Source: Bacillus sp. 1NLA3E
GTDB taxonomy: Bacteria; Bacillota; Bacilli; Bacillales; Cytobacillaceae
Assembly (NCBI RefSeq): GCF_000242895.2
Contig: NC_021171.1
Coordinates: forward strand, 2,576,001 to 2,640,000
Direction of reading: 5' to 3'
Length of the DNA: 64,000 nucleotides
The notes under the pieces are model-generated. The model was not told the origin of the DNA, did not search any database, and saw only the letters and a list, made by a program, of their open reading frames with translations. This document shows, piece after piece, positions 37,220 to 44,829 of this stretch (position 1 is the first letter of the stretch; every line of letters begins with the position of its first letter). The position numbers and the translations under genes were made by a program.

Positions 37220-37920
37220 ACAGCTCCCTTTTTCCATGTTTGGCTTAAGCGATAACCTGCGCCCCGAACAGTTTCAATCGCATCTTCAATTCCAAGTTCA
37301 GCTAATTTTTTTCTCAGCCTTGTCATATTCACACTGACAGTATTGTCATCGACATAAACCTGGTCGTCCCATAATTTTTCTAATATTTTATTACGGCTCA
37401 TTATCCTTGGGTAACTATTCAAAAACATCTCCAAAAGATCCGCTTCTTTTTTTGTTAAAATGGAGGTTCTTCCCTCTAAGGTTATTTCCAATCGTTCAGG
37501 ATATAGAATAAGTCCTTCCAGCTCAACTGTACGCTCAGCAAATTTTGGTGCGTACTCCCCATATACACGGCGTAAATGACTGCGAATCTTTGCCATCACC
37601 ACTTCATAATGAAAAGGTTTTGATATGTAATCATCCCCACCATTTTCTAATGCCATAACTTGGTCCATATCCCCGCTTCGGGCTGAGATGAAAATAATCG
37701 GGCAGGTTGACACGGTTCGAATTTGTCGGCACCAGTAATAACCGTCAAAAGTAGGCAGATTAATATCTAATAAAACCAGATGCGGTTGAAATTGCTGAAA
37801 TTGATTAAGCACTTGGTCAAATTCATTTACAATTTTACCTTGATAACCGTACCTTTCAAGATACGTATGAATTAGTTCAGCAATCTTGGCATCATCTTCG
37901 ACTATCAAGATCTTTTTCAC
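37216..37920 (-). CDS. BceR-type response regulator (OmpR family)
   Basis: A 234-residue two-domain regulator: receiver with phospho-acceptor Asp52 (LVLLDINLP), Thr/Ser and Lys of the active site (ISAR, YISKPF), and an OmpR-type winged helix at the C-terminus (about 135-230). The GTG at 37920 is chosen since GGAGGGG lies 6 bases upstream; the longer TTG frame starts inside that site. Likely activates the BceAB-type genes through the TTACA-N4-TGTAA site. MITE copy 4 lies 42 bases upstream of the start. Confidence 0.92.
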   Translation of the reverse strand: MKKILIVEDDAKIAELIHTYLERYGYQGKIVNEFDQVLNQFQQFQPHLVLLDINLPTFDGYYWCRQIRTVSTCPIIFISARSGDMDQVMALENGGDDYISKPFHYEVVMAKIRSHLRRVYGEYAPKFAERTVELEGLILYPERLEITLEGRTSILTKKEADLLEMFLNSYPRIMSRNKILEKLWDDQVYVDDNTVSVNMTRLRKKLAELGIEDAIETVRGAGYRLSQTWKKGAV

Positions 37921-37961
37921 TAAAAACCCCTCCAACAATCATACAGTCTTCTTTTTTATAT

Positions 37962-38142
37962 GGCTCTGTCAATCTAGAATGTTGATTTCCAGTCGCTTCG
38001 TTTTCCGCGGGGCGGGCGGTGAGCCTCCTCGTCGCTAAAGCTCCTGCGGGGTCTCACCTGTCCCGCTGCTCCCGCAGGAGTCTCGCGCCTTCCACTGCAA
38101 TCAACATTGTGCAAAAAATCAACATTGAGCTTTAACACAGCC
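37962..38142 (-). mobile_element. MITE copy 4 with perfect target duplication
   Basis: A 181-bp short-armed copy. Ends: GGCTCTGTCAATCTAGAA on the left and, read inward from the right, GGCTGTGTTAAAGCTCAATG. An exact 8-bp duplication TTTTATAT flanks it (37954-37961 and 38143-38150). It lies just upstream of the response-regulator gene and may have displaced its promoter. Confidence 0.92.
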
Positions 38143-38373
38143 TTTTATATAAACGATCTTATCAAAGAAAAACAATCTGAACAAAGAAAAATTTAGCACC
38201 TTTTGAATTGGACAAGATCCTAATAAATATAAGCGGAGAAATTCTAAAAATATAGCAAATAAATACCAAATACCTTCATTTATAAGGGTTGCCCTCATTG
38301 GTAAAACATGGCGTTCGGTTTCAGCTCATAATACATTTTGAAAAAGGATATCTTATTTTTAGGAGGTGCATAT

Positions 38374-38874
38374 ATGAAGGACAGAACGATATTGAACTTA
38401 ATGACTATAGCTGGGGTTGGCGGCAGCATATTTTTTTTATTACGAAGAAAAGGGGATTTAAAGGACTGGTTTCTAATTTATTTGTTAAAAACTTTAGTTT
38501 CTACAATAATTGATGGACCAGTAATAAGGACAAAATATTTGCAATATCCACATCGCTACTTCCCTAAATTATTTGATTCCAACATTGTGTTTTTATATAT
38601 ATTGTTCCCTTTATCATGTGTTATATATAATCAATTAACTGATAAGATGAGGCCATTAAAAACATTTTTGAGTGTTTTCCTTTTTAGCGGTCCGTTGACA
38701 CTTTTTGAAAATTGGCTTGAAAAAAATACGGATTTAGTCAAATATCATAAGGGCTGGAATAGCTATATTACATTTGGTGTTTATTCGTTTACTTTTTTGC
38801 TTGTTAAAGGATGCATTGAGGGAATTCGTTTTTTAGATACAAAAATTCACAATCCTTCAATTGCTTCAGAATAA
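38374..38874 (+). CDS. CBO0543-family membrane protein
   Basis: A 166-residue integral membrane protein with about four to five hydrophobic segments, matching the Firmicute CBO0543 family (segments DWFLIYLLKTLVSTIIDGPV, RYFPKLFDSNIVF, GPLTLFENWLEKNTDLVKY). Function unknown. AGGAGGT lies 6 bases before the ATG at 38374; the longer frame has no such site. Confidence 0.75.
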   Translation: MKDRTILNLMTIAGVGGSIFFLLRRKGDLKDWFLIYLLKTLVSTIIDGPVIRTKYLQYPHRYFPKLFDSNIVFLYILFPLSCVIYNQLTDKMRPLKTFLSVFLFSGPLTLFENWLEKNTDLVKYHKGWNSYITFGVYSFTFLLVKGCIEGIRFLDTKIHNPSIASE

Positions 38875-38968
38875 AAAGAACTTGCAATAATGCTTCTTCG
38901 AAGGATGCGGCATAATCTCTTACCTCATAATCATCGTGCAAACAATATCTAAAATACAAGAAGAACAT

Positions 38969-39010
38969 AGAGAGACAACCTCTATAAATGTGAGTGATTG
39001 TCTCTTTTTT
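38969..39010 (+). terminator. Terminator after the CBO0543-family gene
   Basis: AGAGACAA and TTGTCTCT arms with a 19-base loop, followed by T6. Confidence 0.75.
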
Positions 39011-39074
39011 AGGCTTAATTTCATTTTGGTAGAGATGTTACTTTATATTAAAATTCCTCTGCTTCTTTCCCAAA

Positions 39075-40538
39075 TCAGTTTCTTAATTTTAGTTGCTGAT
39101 CCTCAATCACAAAGGTACAATCTGCAACACGATTAATAAACCTACGGTCATGCGAAACGAGGATAACGGTACCCTCATAAGCTTTTAAAAAGCGTTCTAA
39201 TGCTTCAATACATAAAACATCCAAAAAATTAGTTGGTTCATCTAAAAGTAGTACATTGTATCTTCCCAAAAACAATTGACACAACACTAAACGAATCGCT
39301 TCACCACCACTTAAATTACAAACATTCTTTTTCAAATCATTTCCTGTAAAGTTCATTTCATAAAGGACTTCATGTATTTTGCTTTCAGGGTGGTCACTTC
39401 TCTCCTTCATAAATGTCATTACAGTTTCATTTTTATTAAATTGGTATCCCAATTGTTCATATGATCCTAATACAACCTTGGGAGAAATAATCATCCCCTC
39501 TCCTTTGTTTATAATATGGCGAAGGAGGGTTGTTTTCCCTGAGCCATTATTTCCCGTGATAGCGATGGTCCTACCTAATGGGAATTGGAAACTCGCTTCG
39601 TTGAGAAGGGTTTTGTCCCCTACCTTTAACGTTATTCGATCAGCCATTATTGGGAATTTATTGTGGAGCTGCAAGGCTATTGGTTGATGAAAATGAAGTG
39701 TTTTTTGCTCCTCTGGCGCCTTCACTTCAACGAGTTGTTCAACGCGTTGTTCAATCGCTTTTGCTGCACGTTGAACCGCTTTTTGGCTTGTATCCTTTGA
39801 TTTGGTCATAAACATCTTATTTGCTTTTGCTTTCGTTTCCTTTTTATTGATATGGCCATTCGCCTGGGTTATTTTGTCAGCCTTTTTCATTTTCTCCTCT
39901 GCAGCTTTCATAAGTCGGCTTTTTTCTTTAACATACTTTTCATGCTGTTCTTGTTGTTGCTTTTGCTGAAGCTCTTTTTGGGCAACGTAATCTGAATAGT
40001 TCCCTGGATATTCCGTTACAGTTCCGTTCTCTATTTCCCAAATTTTCGTGACTAGTTTATCTAATACATAACGATCATGACTTACAAGGACAAGTGCACC
40101 AGGATAATAAGACAATTTCTCAATCAAGAATTGGATACCAGCTTCGTCCAAATGAGTGGTCGGCTCGTCAATTAATAAACCTTCATGATAGGTGGAGAAT
40201 AATTCAGCTAGTTTCATCCGTGTTTGTTCCCCTCCACTGAAGTTTTCAATTTCTGTTTGAGGGATAGCAAGCTTTCCTAACAACTCATAATCCACATCTT
40301 TTTCAACAGGTGTCTTTAATTGATCAAAATAGGCAAAATCCACAAAACGGTTTACATGACCCTTATCCGGTAAAATTTGACCATTCATTAGCTTTAATAG
40401 CGTACTTTTTCCAACCCCGTTTTTGCCAACAAACCCAATTCGATCAAACTGATATACTGACAGCCGCTGGATATATAAAATTAATTTATCTAAAAATGAC
40501 AGTTCAATATTTTCTAACTCGATATATACCTTTTCCAT
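39075..40538 (-). CDS. ABC-F ribosome-protection protein, Vga/Lsa-like (antibiotic resistance type)
   Basis: A 487-residue soluble protein with two ABC ATPase domains and no membrane part. The first has Walker A GKNGVGKST, signature FSGGEQTR and DEPTTHLDE. The second has GNNGSGKTT, LSGGEAIR and DEPTNFLDV. A Lys/Glu-rich linker (about 185-275) would reach the peptidyl-transferase site, as in the Vga, Lsa and VmlR group, which dislodge lincosamides, pleuromutilins or streptogramins. The ATG at 40538 has GGAGG 9 bases upstream. It is preceded by a complex leader with uORFs and a terminator, suggesting drug-induced expression. Confidence 0.9.
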   Translation of the reverse strand: MEKVYIELENIELSFLDKLILYIQRLSVYQFDRIGFVGKNGVGKSTLLKLMNGQILPDKGHVNRFVDFAYFDQLKTPVEKDVDYELLGKLAIPQTEIENFSGGEQTRMKLAELFSTYHEGLLIDEPTTHLDEAGIQFLIEKLSYYPGALVLVSHDRYVLDKLVTKIWEIENGTVTEYPGNYSDYVAQKELQQKQQQEQHEKYVKEKSRLMKAAEEKMKKADKITQANGHINKKETKAKANKMFMTKSKDTSQKAVQRAAKAIEQRVEQLVEVKAPEEQKTLHFHQPIALQLHNKFPIMADRITLKVGDKTLLNEASFQFPLGRTIAITGNNGSGKTTLLRHIINKGEGMIISPKVVLGSYEQLGYQFNKNETVMTFMKERSDHPESKIHEVLYEMNFTGNDLKKNVCNLSGGEAIRLVLCQLFLGRYNVLLLDEPTNFLDVLCIEALERFLKAYEGTVILVSHDRRFINRVADCTFVIEDQQLKLRN

Positions 40539-40572
40539 TCTTCTCAACCTCCAGTTAGTCATGGTCTTTTTC

Positions 40573-40656
40573 TCACGAAAAAAACCACAGGCTATCTGCC
40601 TGTGATTTGAGAGTAACGGGAATAAAATCCTTGGTGTTATACCAATAAGTCCTCAC
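40573..40656 (-). CDS. Leader ORF 2, overlapping the attenuator
   Basis: A 27-codon frame starting GTG at 40656, with AAAGGAG 7 bases upstream. It reads VRTYWYNTKDFIPV and on through the terminator hairpin to a TGA at 40573, just before the ABC-F ribosome binding site. A ribosome moving along or stalling on it would cover the terminator arms. It is too short to judge by codon use. Confidence 0.45.
   Translation of the reverse strand: MRTYWYNTKDFIPVTLKSQADSLWFFS
40578..40604 (-). terminator. Leader terminator (attenuator) of the ABC-F gene
   Basis: A perfect stem CACAGGC/GCCTGTG with a 5-base loop AGATA followed by G and T7 on the minus strand. It ends about 40 bases before the ABC-F start, inside its leader, so it is placed to stop transcription before the gene. 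Confidence 0.85.
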
Positions 40657-40818
40657 TAAATAACTCCTTTCACGGAGAAAAGGACATAAATAAAGAAAAA
40701 TTGAATGATCTGCCTTTCTACATTTATATATTTTAAATGCGAAATGAAGATGATTAAAAAAGGACAGACTAATCCCGTGTACTCTGTATACACAAACAGA
40801 GCCTTTGAACGTATTAAA

Positions 40819-40863
40819 TTACGAGTTCAAAGTTTGGAATCGAAGTCTCATAAAATGGGTCAT
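40819..40863 (-). CDS. ErmD-like macrolide-sensing leader peptide
   Basis: A 14-codon ORF, MTHFMRLRFQTLNS, with GGGAGG 11 bases upstream. From memory the ErmD leader peptide of B. licheniformis is MTHSMRLRFPTLNQ; 11 of 14 residues agree, including the MRLR stretch where the drug-bound ribosome stalls. Its last codons (CTTTGAAC) pair with GTTCAAAG 14 bases on (40803-40810 with 40825-40832), so a stalled ribosome would open that stem. It lies about 280 bases before the ABC-F start. Confidence 0.8.
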   Translation of the reverse strand: MTHFMRLRFQTLNS

Positions 40864-40901
40864 TTTTTAATAATCCTCCCAAATTTAATGCTTACAACAT
40901 A

Positions 40902-40930
40902 ATTATAGATTTTCTTTTAGAAGTAGTCAA
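40902..40930 (-). promoter_or_regulatory. Promoter of the ABC-F leader
   Basis: TTGACT (40925-40930) and TATAAT (40902-40907) on the minus strand, 17-base spacer. The predicted start near 40895 gives a leader of about 350 nt. Confidence 0.85.
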
Positions 40931-41021
40931 AGAGAAACTGAACTTCTTTTCATCCACTCTGCCAGACTACAATTCAAGTGTATCACTCTTCTGTTTTATT
41001 ATAATATTTCTACTATTACCC

Positions 41022-41050
41022 TTGAAACAGTAACGGAATTCTGTTATTAT
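41022..41050 (+). promoter_or_regulatory. Promoter of the L-box dapA unit
   Basis: TTGAAA (41022-41027) and TATTAT (41045-41050) with a 17-base spacer, about 40 bases before the riboswitch. Confidence 0.75.
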
Positions 41051-41087
41051 TACTTTCAATTAAATATTTTCTTACTTCAATACCTTT

Positions 41088-41268
41088 TGAAGTGAGGATA
41101 GAGGCGCAAAGACCAATAGTACACAATCTTAGGATGATGAGATCCAGTGACGATTGTAGAAAGGGGAATTTGCCGAAGTGAAAAGAACCTCATTGTTCTT
41201 AAAACTGGGTCTGCTATTGAATAAATGCAGAACTGTCATATAGGAAACTATATGGAGGGCTATCTCAC
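41088..41268 (+). promoter_or_regulatory. Lysine riboswitch (L-box)
   Basis: Conserved lysine-aptamer segments appear in order: AGTGAGGATAGAGGCGCAA, the ACCAATAGTA...GGATGATGAGATCC helix, AGAAAGGGGAATTTGCCGAA, AACTGGGTCTGCTATTG, AACTGTCATATAGG and the closing GGAGGGCTATCTCAC. It precedes an intrinsic terminator and dapA, so lysine would shut dapA off by early termination. Confidence 0.95.
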
Positions 41269-41303
41269 GCATGGGAACGATATTTTTATTTATGTTTCTA
41301 ATG

Positions 41304-41332
41304 CAGCAGCGAACCCTCGTTGCTGTTTTTTT
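41304..41332 (+). terminator. L-box terminator
   Basis: A 9-bp stem CAGCAGCGA/TCGTTGCTG (one G-U pair), ACCC loop, followed by T7, between the lysine aptamer and dapA. Confidence 0.9.
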
Positions 41333-41398
41333 GCGTTGATTTTTGAATAGTCTTGTCCCTCTATAATTTTAAAAAAATTATGTAAAGGATGAGGAAAA

Positions 41399-42286
41399 AT
41401 GAATTTTGGGCAGGTATTAACCGCAATGGTTACACCGTTTGATCAAAATGATGAGATTGATTTTAATGCGACAAGAATCCTAGTTAATCATTTAATTGCT
41501 AATGGTACTGATGGAATAGTTGTTGCAGGTACAACTGGGGAATCTCCTACTTTAACTACAGAAGAGAAAGTAGCATTATTTAAATTTGTTGTCGATGTTG
41601 TCGGTGGCAGAGTTCCCGTTATCGCAGGAACAGGCTCCAATAATACGAGAGCTTCAATAAACTTAACAAGACAGGCTGGGGAAACTGGTGTAGATGGGAT
41701 TATGCTCGTAACTCCTTACTATAACAAGCCTTCTCAAGAAGGAATGTTTCAACATTTTAAAACAATTGCCGAATCAACTTCGTTACCCGTTGTGCTTTAT
41801 AATATCCCTGGACGAAGTGTGGTTAACCTGTCAGTTGAAACCGTTGTTCGTCTTTCTAAGATTAATAATATTGTCGCTATTAAAGAAGCAAGTGGCAGCT
41901 TAGATGTGATGGCAGACATCATTAACAAGACCTCTAGTGATTTTACCGTCTATAGTGGTGATGATGGTTTAGCGTTACCGCTATTAGCGATTGGCGGTAC
42001 GGGAGTCATTTCTGTTGCATCTCATATTATTGGGAATGAAATGCAAGAAATGATGAATAGCTTTAAGTTGGGTCATGTCGAGGAAGCGGCAATAGCTCAT
42101 CGCAGACTTCTCCCAATTATGAAAGCACTATTTGCAGCACCAAACCCTACTCCGGTTAAAGCAGCGTTAAATATGAAAGGGATCCATGTTGGTGGTGTTC
42201 GATTACCATTGGTTCCTTTGAGCGATGAAGAAACACGTGCATTGCAAAGTGTGCTTGAACTTAGTAAGGTAGAAGTATTTAATTAA
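41399..42286 (+). CDS. dapA: 4-hydroxy-tetrahydrodipicolinate synthase
   Basis: Condenses pyruvate with aspartate semialdehyde, the first dedicated step to lysine and diaminopimelate for the cell wall. 295 residues. The Schiff-base Lys is in VAIKEASG (near 162), the Tyr in VVLYNIPGRS (near 134), and the GTTGESPTL loop carries the Thr pair. AAAGGATGAGG precedes the ATG. It is a single-gene unit under the lysine riboswitch; other dap genes are absent here, so a second dapA elsewhere is possible. Confidence 0.95.
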   Translation: MNFGQVLTAMVTPFDQNDEIDFNATRILVNHLIANGTDGIVVAGTTGESPTLTTEEKVALFKFVVDVVGGRVPVIAGTGSNNTRASINLTRQAGETGVDGIMLVTPYYNKPSQEGMFQHFKTIAESTSLPVVLYNIPGRSVVNLSVETVVRLSKINNIVAIKEASGSLDVMADIINKTSSDFTVYSGDDGLALPLLAIGGTGVISVASHIIGNEMQEMMNSFKLGHVEEAAIAHRRLLPIMKALFAAPNPTPVKAALNMKGIHVGGVRLPLVPLSDEETRALQSVLELSKVEVFN

Positions 42287-42360
42287 TCAGTTTTCATAGC
42301 TGGATTTATTTTATTGAGTTAATTTACTAAATGATCAGCAATTCTATTCAAACTAAAAAA

Positions 42361-42403
42361 AATGTAAAAAAGCTTGGATCAATCTCCAAGCTTTTTGACA
42401 TTT
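42361..42403. terminator. Bidirectional terminator after dapA
   Basis: A long stem AAAAAAGCTTGGA / TCCAAGCTTTTT, flanked by further complementary AATGT and ACATT bases. Confidence 0.88.
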
Positions 42404-42410
42404 TCCACTT

Positions 42411-42650
42411 TATTTCCAAGCATCCGTTAGCTTCCAGTGATACAAAGAAAGCGAATAATTAACAGCTATACTAATGCTCGGATTCTCCCCAGTTGATACC
42501 ACCCTAAACTATAGTTGCTATCCAGTTGTATGGACTATATCTACATCAACAATATCAATCCCTAGTTCATGTGAGCTAGTTGCGACAACACTTTTGGGAA
42601 GTGCCAATTCCATCATTGTTTTTTCTACATACTCCCGCTCATATGTGAAC
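42411..42650 (-). pseudogene. Degraded coding remnant
   Basis: On the minus strand a protein-like reading (YEREYVEKTMMELALPKSVV, then TSSHELGIDIVDVDIVHTTG) is broken by stops and resumes as FRVVSTGENPSISIAVNYSL, ending just before the terminator. Stops at two places within about 80 codons, and the lack of a start, point to decay. I cannot name the parent family. Confidence 0.5.
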
Positions 42651-42686
42651 TATTAACATTCTGGTTAGTTATCAGTGGATTTATTC

Positions 42687-42866
42687 AGCAATCGGAGAAC
42701 TCGCATGAAAAGGATTCTTTCAATATCATATTTGCTATTACATCAACATTACGTTTCATTTCGTTGGAACGTAATGTATTGTTTTGCCACAAAGCCCAGA
42801 TAATAGGAAGTCGCCATTTACCTACAATTAAGTTCAAAACATACTTTAATGGGCAATTATTCATAT
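42687..42866 (-). pseudogene. Truncated HxlR-type regulator remnant
   Basis: A 59-codon frame reads MNNCPLKYVLNLIVGKWRLP, then IIWALWQNNTLRSNEMKRNV. This matches the start of HxlR-family winged-helix regulators (CP-x6-I-x-GKW-x6-L). It stops before the recognition helix and wing are complete. A good AAAGGAG site lies upstream in another frame, so the 5' end is probably frameshifted too. It contains the inverted repeat ACATTACGTT/AACGTAATGT. Confidence 0.6.
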
Positions 42867-43093
42867 TTTTGTTTCCAGTTTCTTCACTATTATCGAAACA
42901 CTCCTTTAATCAGTTTTTACTGACTTAGTATTAAATTACTGCAGACTTGTTTTAATTTAATTATGTATTAAAATTATATCGTGGTTAACCGGGTATTAGT
43001 AACATTAGCAAGGCTTTAAGTACTAACACAAGTAGGATTCCTAGTAGGTGTTGGAAATTTGTGAATAGAATGATTAATAATAGGAGGGAAAAA

Positions 43094-43648
43094 ATGAATT
43101 TTAAATATGAAATTATACCTGATGGAAAAATTGAATACTGTAGAGATTTATGCAATGAACTCATGGCCTTTCAAAAATCGAAATCATACATAAAACCGGA
43201 ATTGTTTGACAACATGAATTTTGACACACGGATGATTCCTTCAATAAAAAGTGCAATATACAATTATACTGTAGTAGTTAAAGATGATGATAAAATAGTA
43301 GGTTATGTATATTCAAATATCTCTCCCAAAGAAACATATTCAAATGAATTTGCCACTTTTTTTGAGCTTTCTTCTGTTAGTAGAAATAATGTAGGGTGTT
43401 TATCCCAATTTTATATTAAAAAAGAGTTCAGACAATATGGGATTGGATCAATACTTTTCAACATGTCAATGAAGTGGTTGAAGCAATTTGATGATGTCGA
43501 AGATTATTTTATCTTTGTTTCAAATGGCAATAATAACGCCTTGGAATTCTATAGACGTAAAGGATTTTCTGTTAGTCATGATATATTGGATGGTTTTATA
43601 ACCGTTTTACGAAACAATAAACAGTTTGAATTAGAAGAGACTGCATAG
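43094..43648 (+). CDS. GNAT family N-acetyltransferase
   Basis: A 184-residue acetyltransferase: substrate-side N-terminus, motif A LSQFYIKKEFRQYGIGSILF (RxxGxG acetyl-CoA loop at about 125-145), motif B NNNALEFYRRKGF. The ATG at 43094 has AGGAGGG five to six bases upstream; the longer frame is unlikely. Substrate unknown. It stands alone. Confidence 0.8.
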   Translation: MNFKYEIIPDGKIEYCRDLCNELMAFQKSKSYIKPELFDNMNFDTRMIPSIKSAIYNYTVVVKDDDKIVGYVYSNISPKETYSNEFATFFELSSVSRNNVGCLSQFYIKKEFRQYGIGSILFNMSMKWLKQFDDVEDYFIFVSNGNNNALEFYRRKGFSVSHDILDGFITVLRNNKQFELEETA

Positions 43649-43912
43649 ATTATATCTTTTTATGTCATTAATAGTCTCCTGTGTGCCGCAACTTTTTCAT
43701 TACACTGATTGAGATAACCCTTTGAAACCACGGTGGCGCAATTATATTCAAAAGCATAATTTGTTAATCTTTTATAAAAAAAGGAAAAGGCAACGCCCAG
43801 AGGGTTAACGGGTTCTACGGGTTCTCTTGGTGGGAAGTTTTGTAATAAAAACACAAACTTTCGCATTCATTTTAGAATGTATTTGACAATCAAAAAAGCA
43901 GAAAATATAGCA

Positions 43913-43940
43913 AAAAGAGCATCGTTTTCGATGCTCTTTT
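43913..43940 (-). terminator. Terminator of the DUF5412 gene
   Basis: A perfect 12-bp stem AAAAGAGCATCG/CGATGCTCTTTT with TTTT loop (U-rich 3' side on both strands). Confidence 0.88.
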
Positions 43941-43967
43941 AGTATGCAAAATATCATTTAAACTGAA

Positions 43968-44366
43968 CTATTCTCCTGCATATTCAATTTTAATCCAATT
44001 CACACTCTTATCCATTTCGTTTGTCTCAGAAGATTTCTTATAATTTACTCTTAATTTCTTGTCATTAATCCATTTGACTTTGAATTTCTTGTCTGAAACA
44101 AATGTATTTCCAGATTTGTTTGGCAGTTTCTCATCTGCATCAATGAGTGTTAATTGATATGATATTCCTGTCGTGGCACCACAATTTCGTTGGAAGATAT
44201 AAGCCACCTTTTTACCATTCGGAGATATAACTTTTTGAACAATATCGTTTCCACACATATCCCCAAATAGTTTATCTAATGTATAATTTCCCACTATAAA
44301 AAGAATGATTAGGATTATTACCGTTATCAAAAGAGGTTTTATTCTTTTTAGCCATTTGTTTTTCAT
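43968..44366 (-). CDS. DUF5412-family protein
   Basis: A 132-residue protein with a basic N-terminus, one transmembrane helix (about 11-30), then an extracytoplasmic domain containing DMCGNDIVQKVISPNGKKVA and IFQRNCGATTGISYQL, the hallmark of DUF5412 proteins. Two conserved Cys (near 37 and 62) may form a disulfide outside the cell. Function unknown. Confidence 0.75.
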   Translation of the reverse strand: MKNKWLKRIKPLLITVIILIILFIVGNYTLDKLFGDMCGNDIVQKVISPNGKKVAYIFQRNCGATTGISYQLTLIDADEKLPNKSGNTFVSDKKFKVKWINDKKLRVNYKKSSETNEMDKSVNWIKIEYAGE

Positions 44367-44829
44367 TGTTTTTATATCGCCCCTTGGTACCTATCTCAAA
44401 TATATTATATCTTTTAATATCGAATACCTCTTCTGTTATTCCAATCGTTGTGCGGGATTCAGTCTTTTTGGTATTTGGTCGTACATATTATACCATTTAT
44501 AGGTTTTTTTATTGGGAAAAGCCTATAAAATCAAGATTTAAAACACTTTTTTGATATATTTTTTGAGCAAACGGTATCCCTTACTAATGTGATTTTATAA
44601 GACTTTTTCACTAATCCCGAACCGTCCCCTTTCTTTGAAAGAGTGATAACCATATAGGTTTTACCGATGGCAACATTTTATTAACAAAAGGTTCACTTAA
44701 TTAAAGCATTTCAATGAATTAAACTGTTTATGGAGATTATTAAAATTACAAACTTATTAATGCTATCCAAGTTGATATTACAGCATTTTATCATGGGAAT
44801 TTTTATTTCGATGGAAAAGGTGGAGTTTG
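44367..44829. other. Intergenic region
   Basis: No gene seen. A hairpin TTTATAGG (44496-44503) with CCTATAAA (44522-44529) is present without a clear T run. The ribosome binding site of hypX (AAGGTGG) is at the right edge. Nothing else is recognised. Confidence 0.4.

Noticed and set aside
37938-37972. TTGACA at the end of MITE copy 4 as a new promoter for the regulator gene
   Set aside because: The only TATGAT-like -10 is 23 bases away, too far for sigma-A.
43660-43866. 68-codon minus-strand frame, MRKFVFLLQNFPPREPVEPV...
   Set aside because: No ribosome binding site and a composition like read-through of a structured, GC-richer stretch; it may be a shared repeat, but I cannot support it as a gene.
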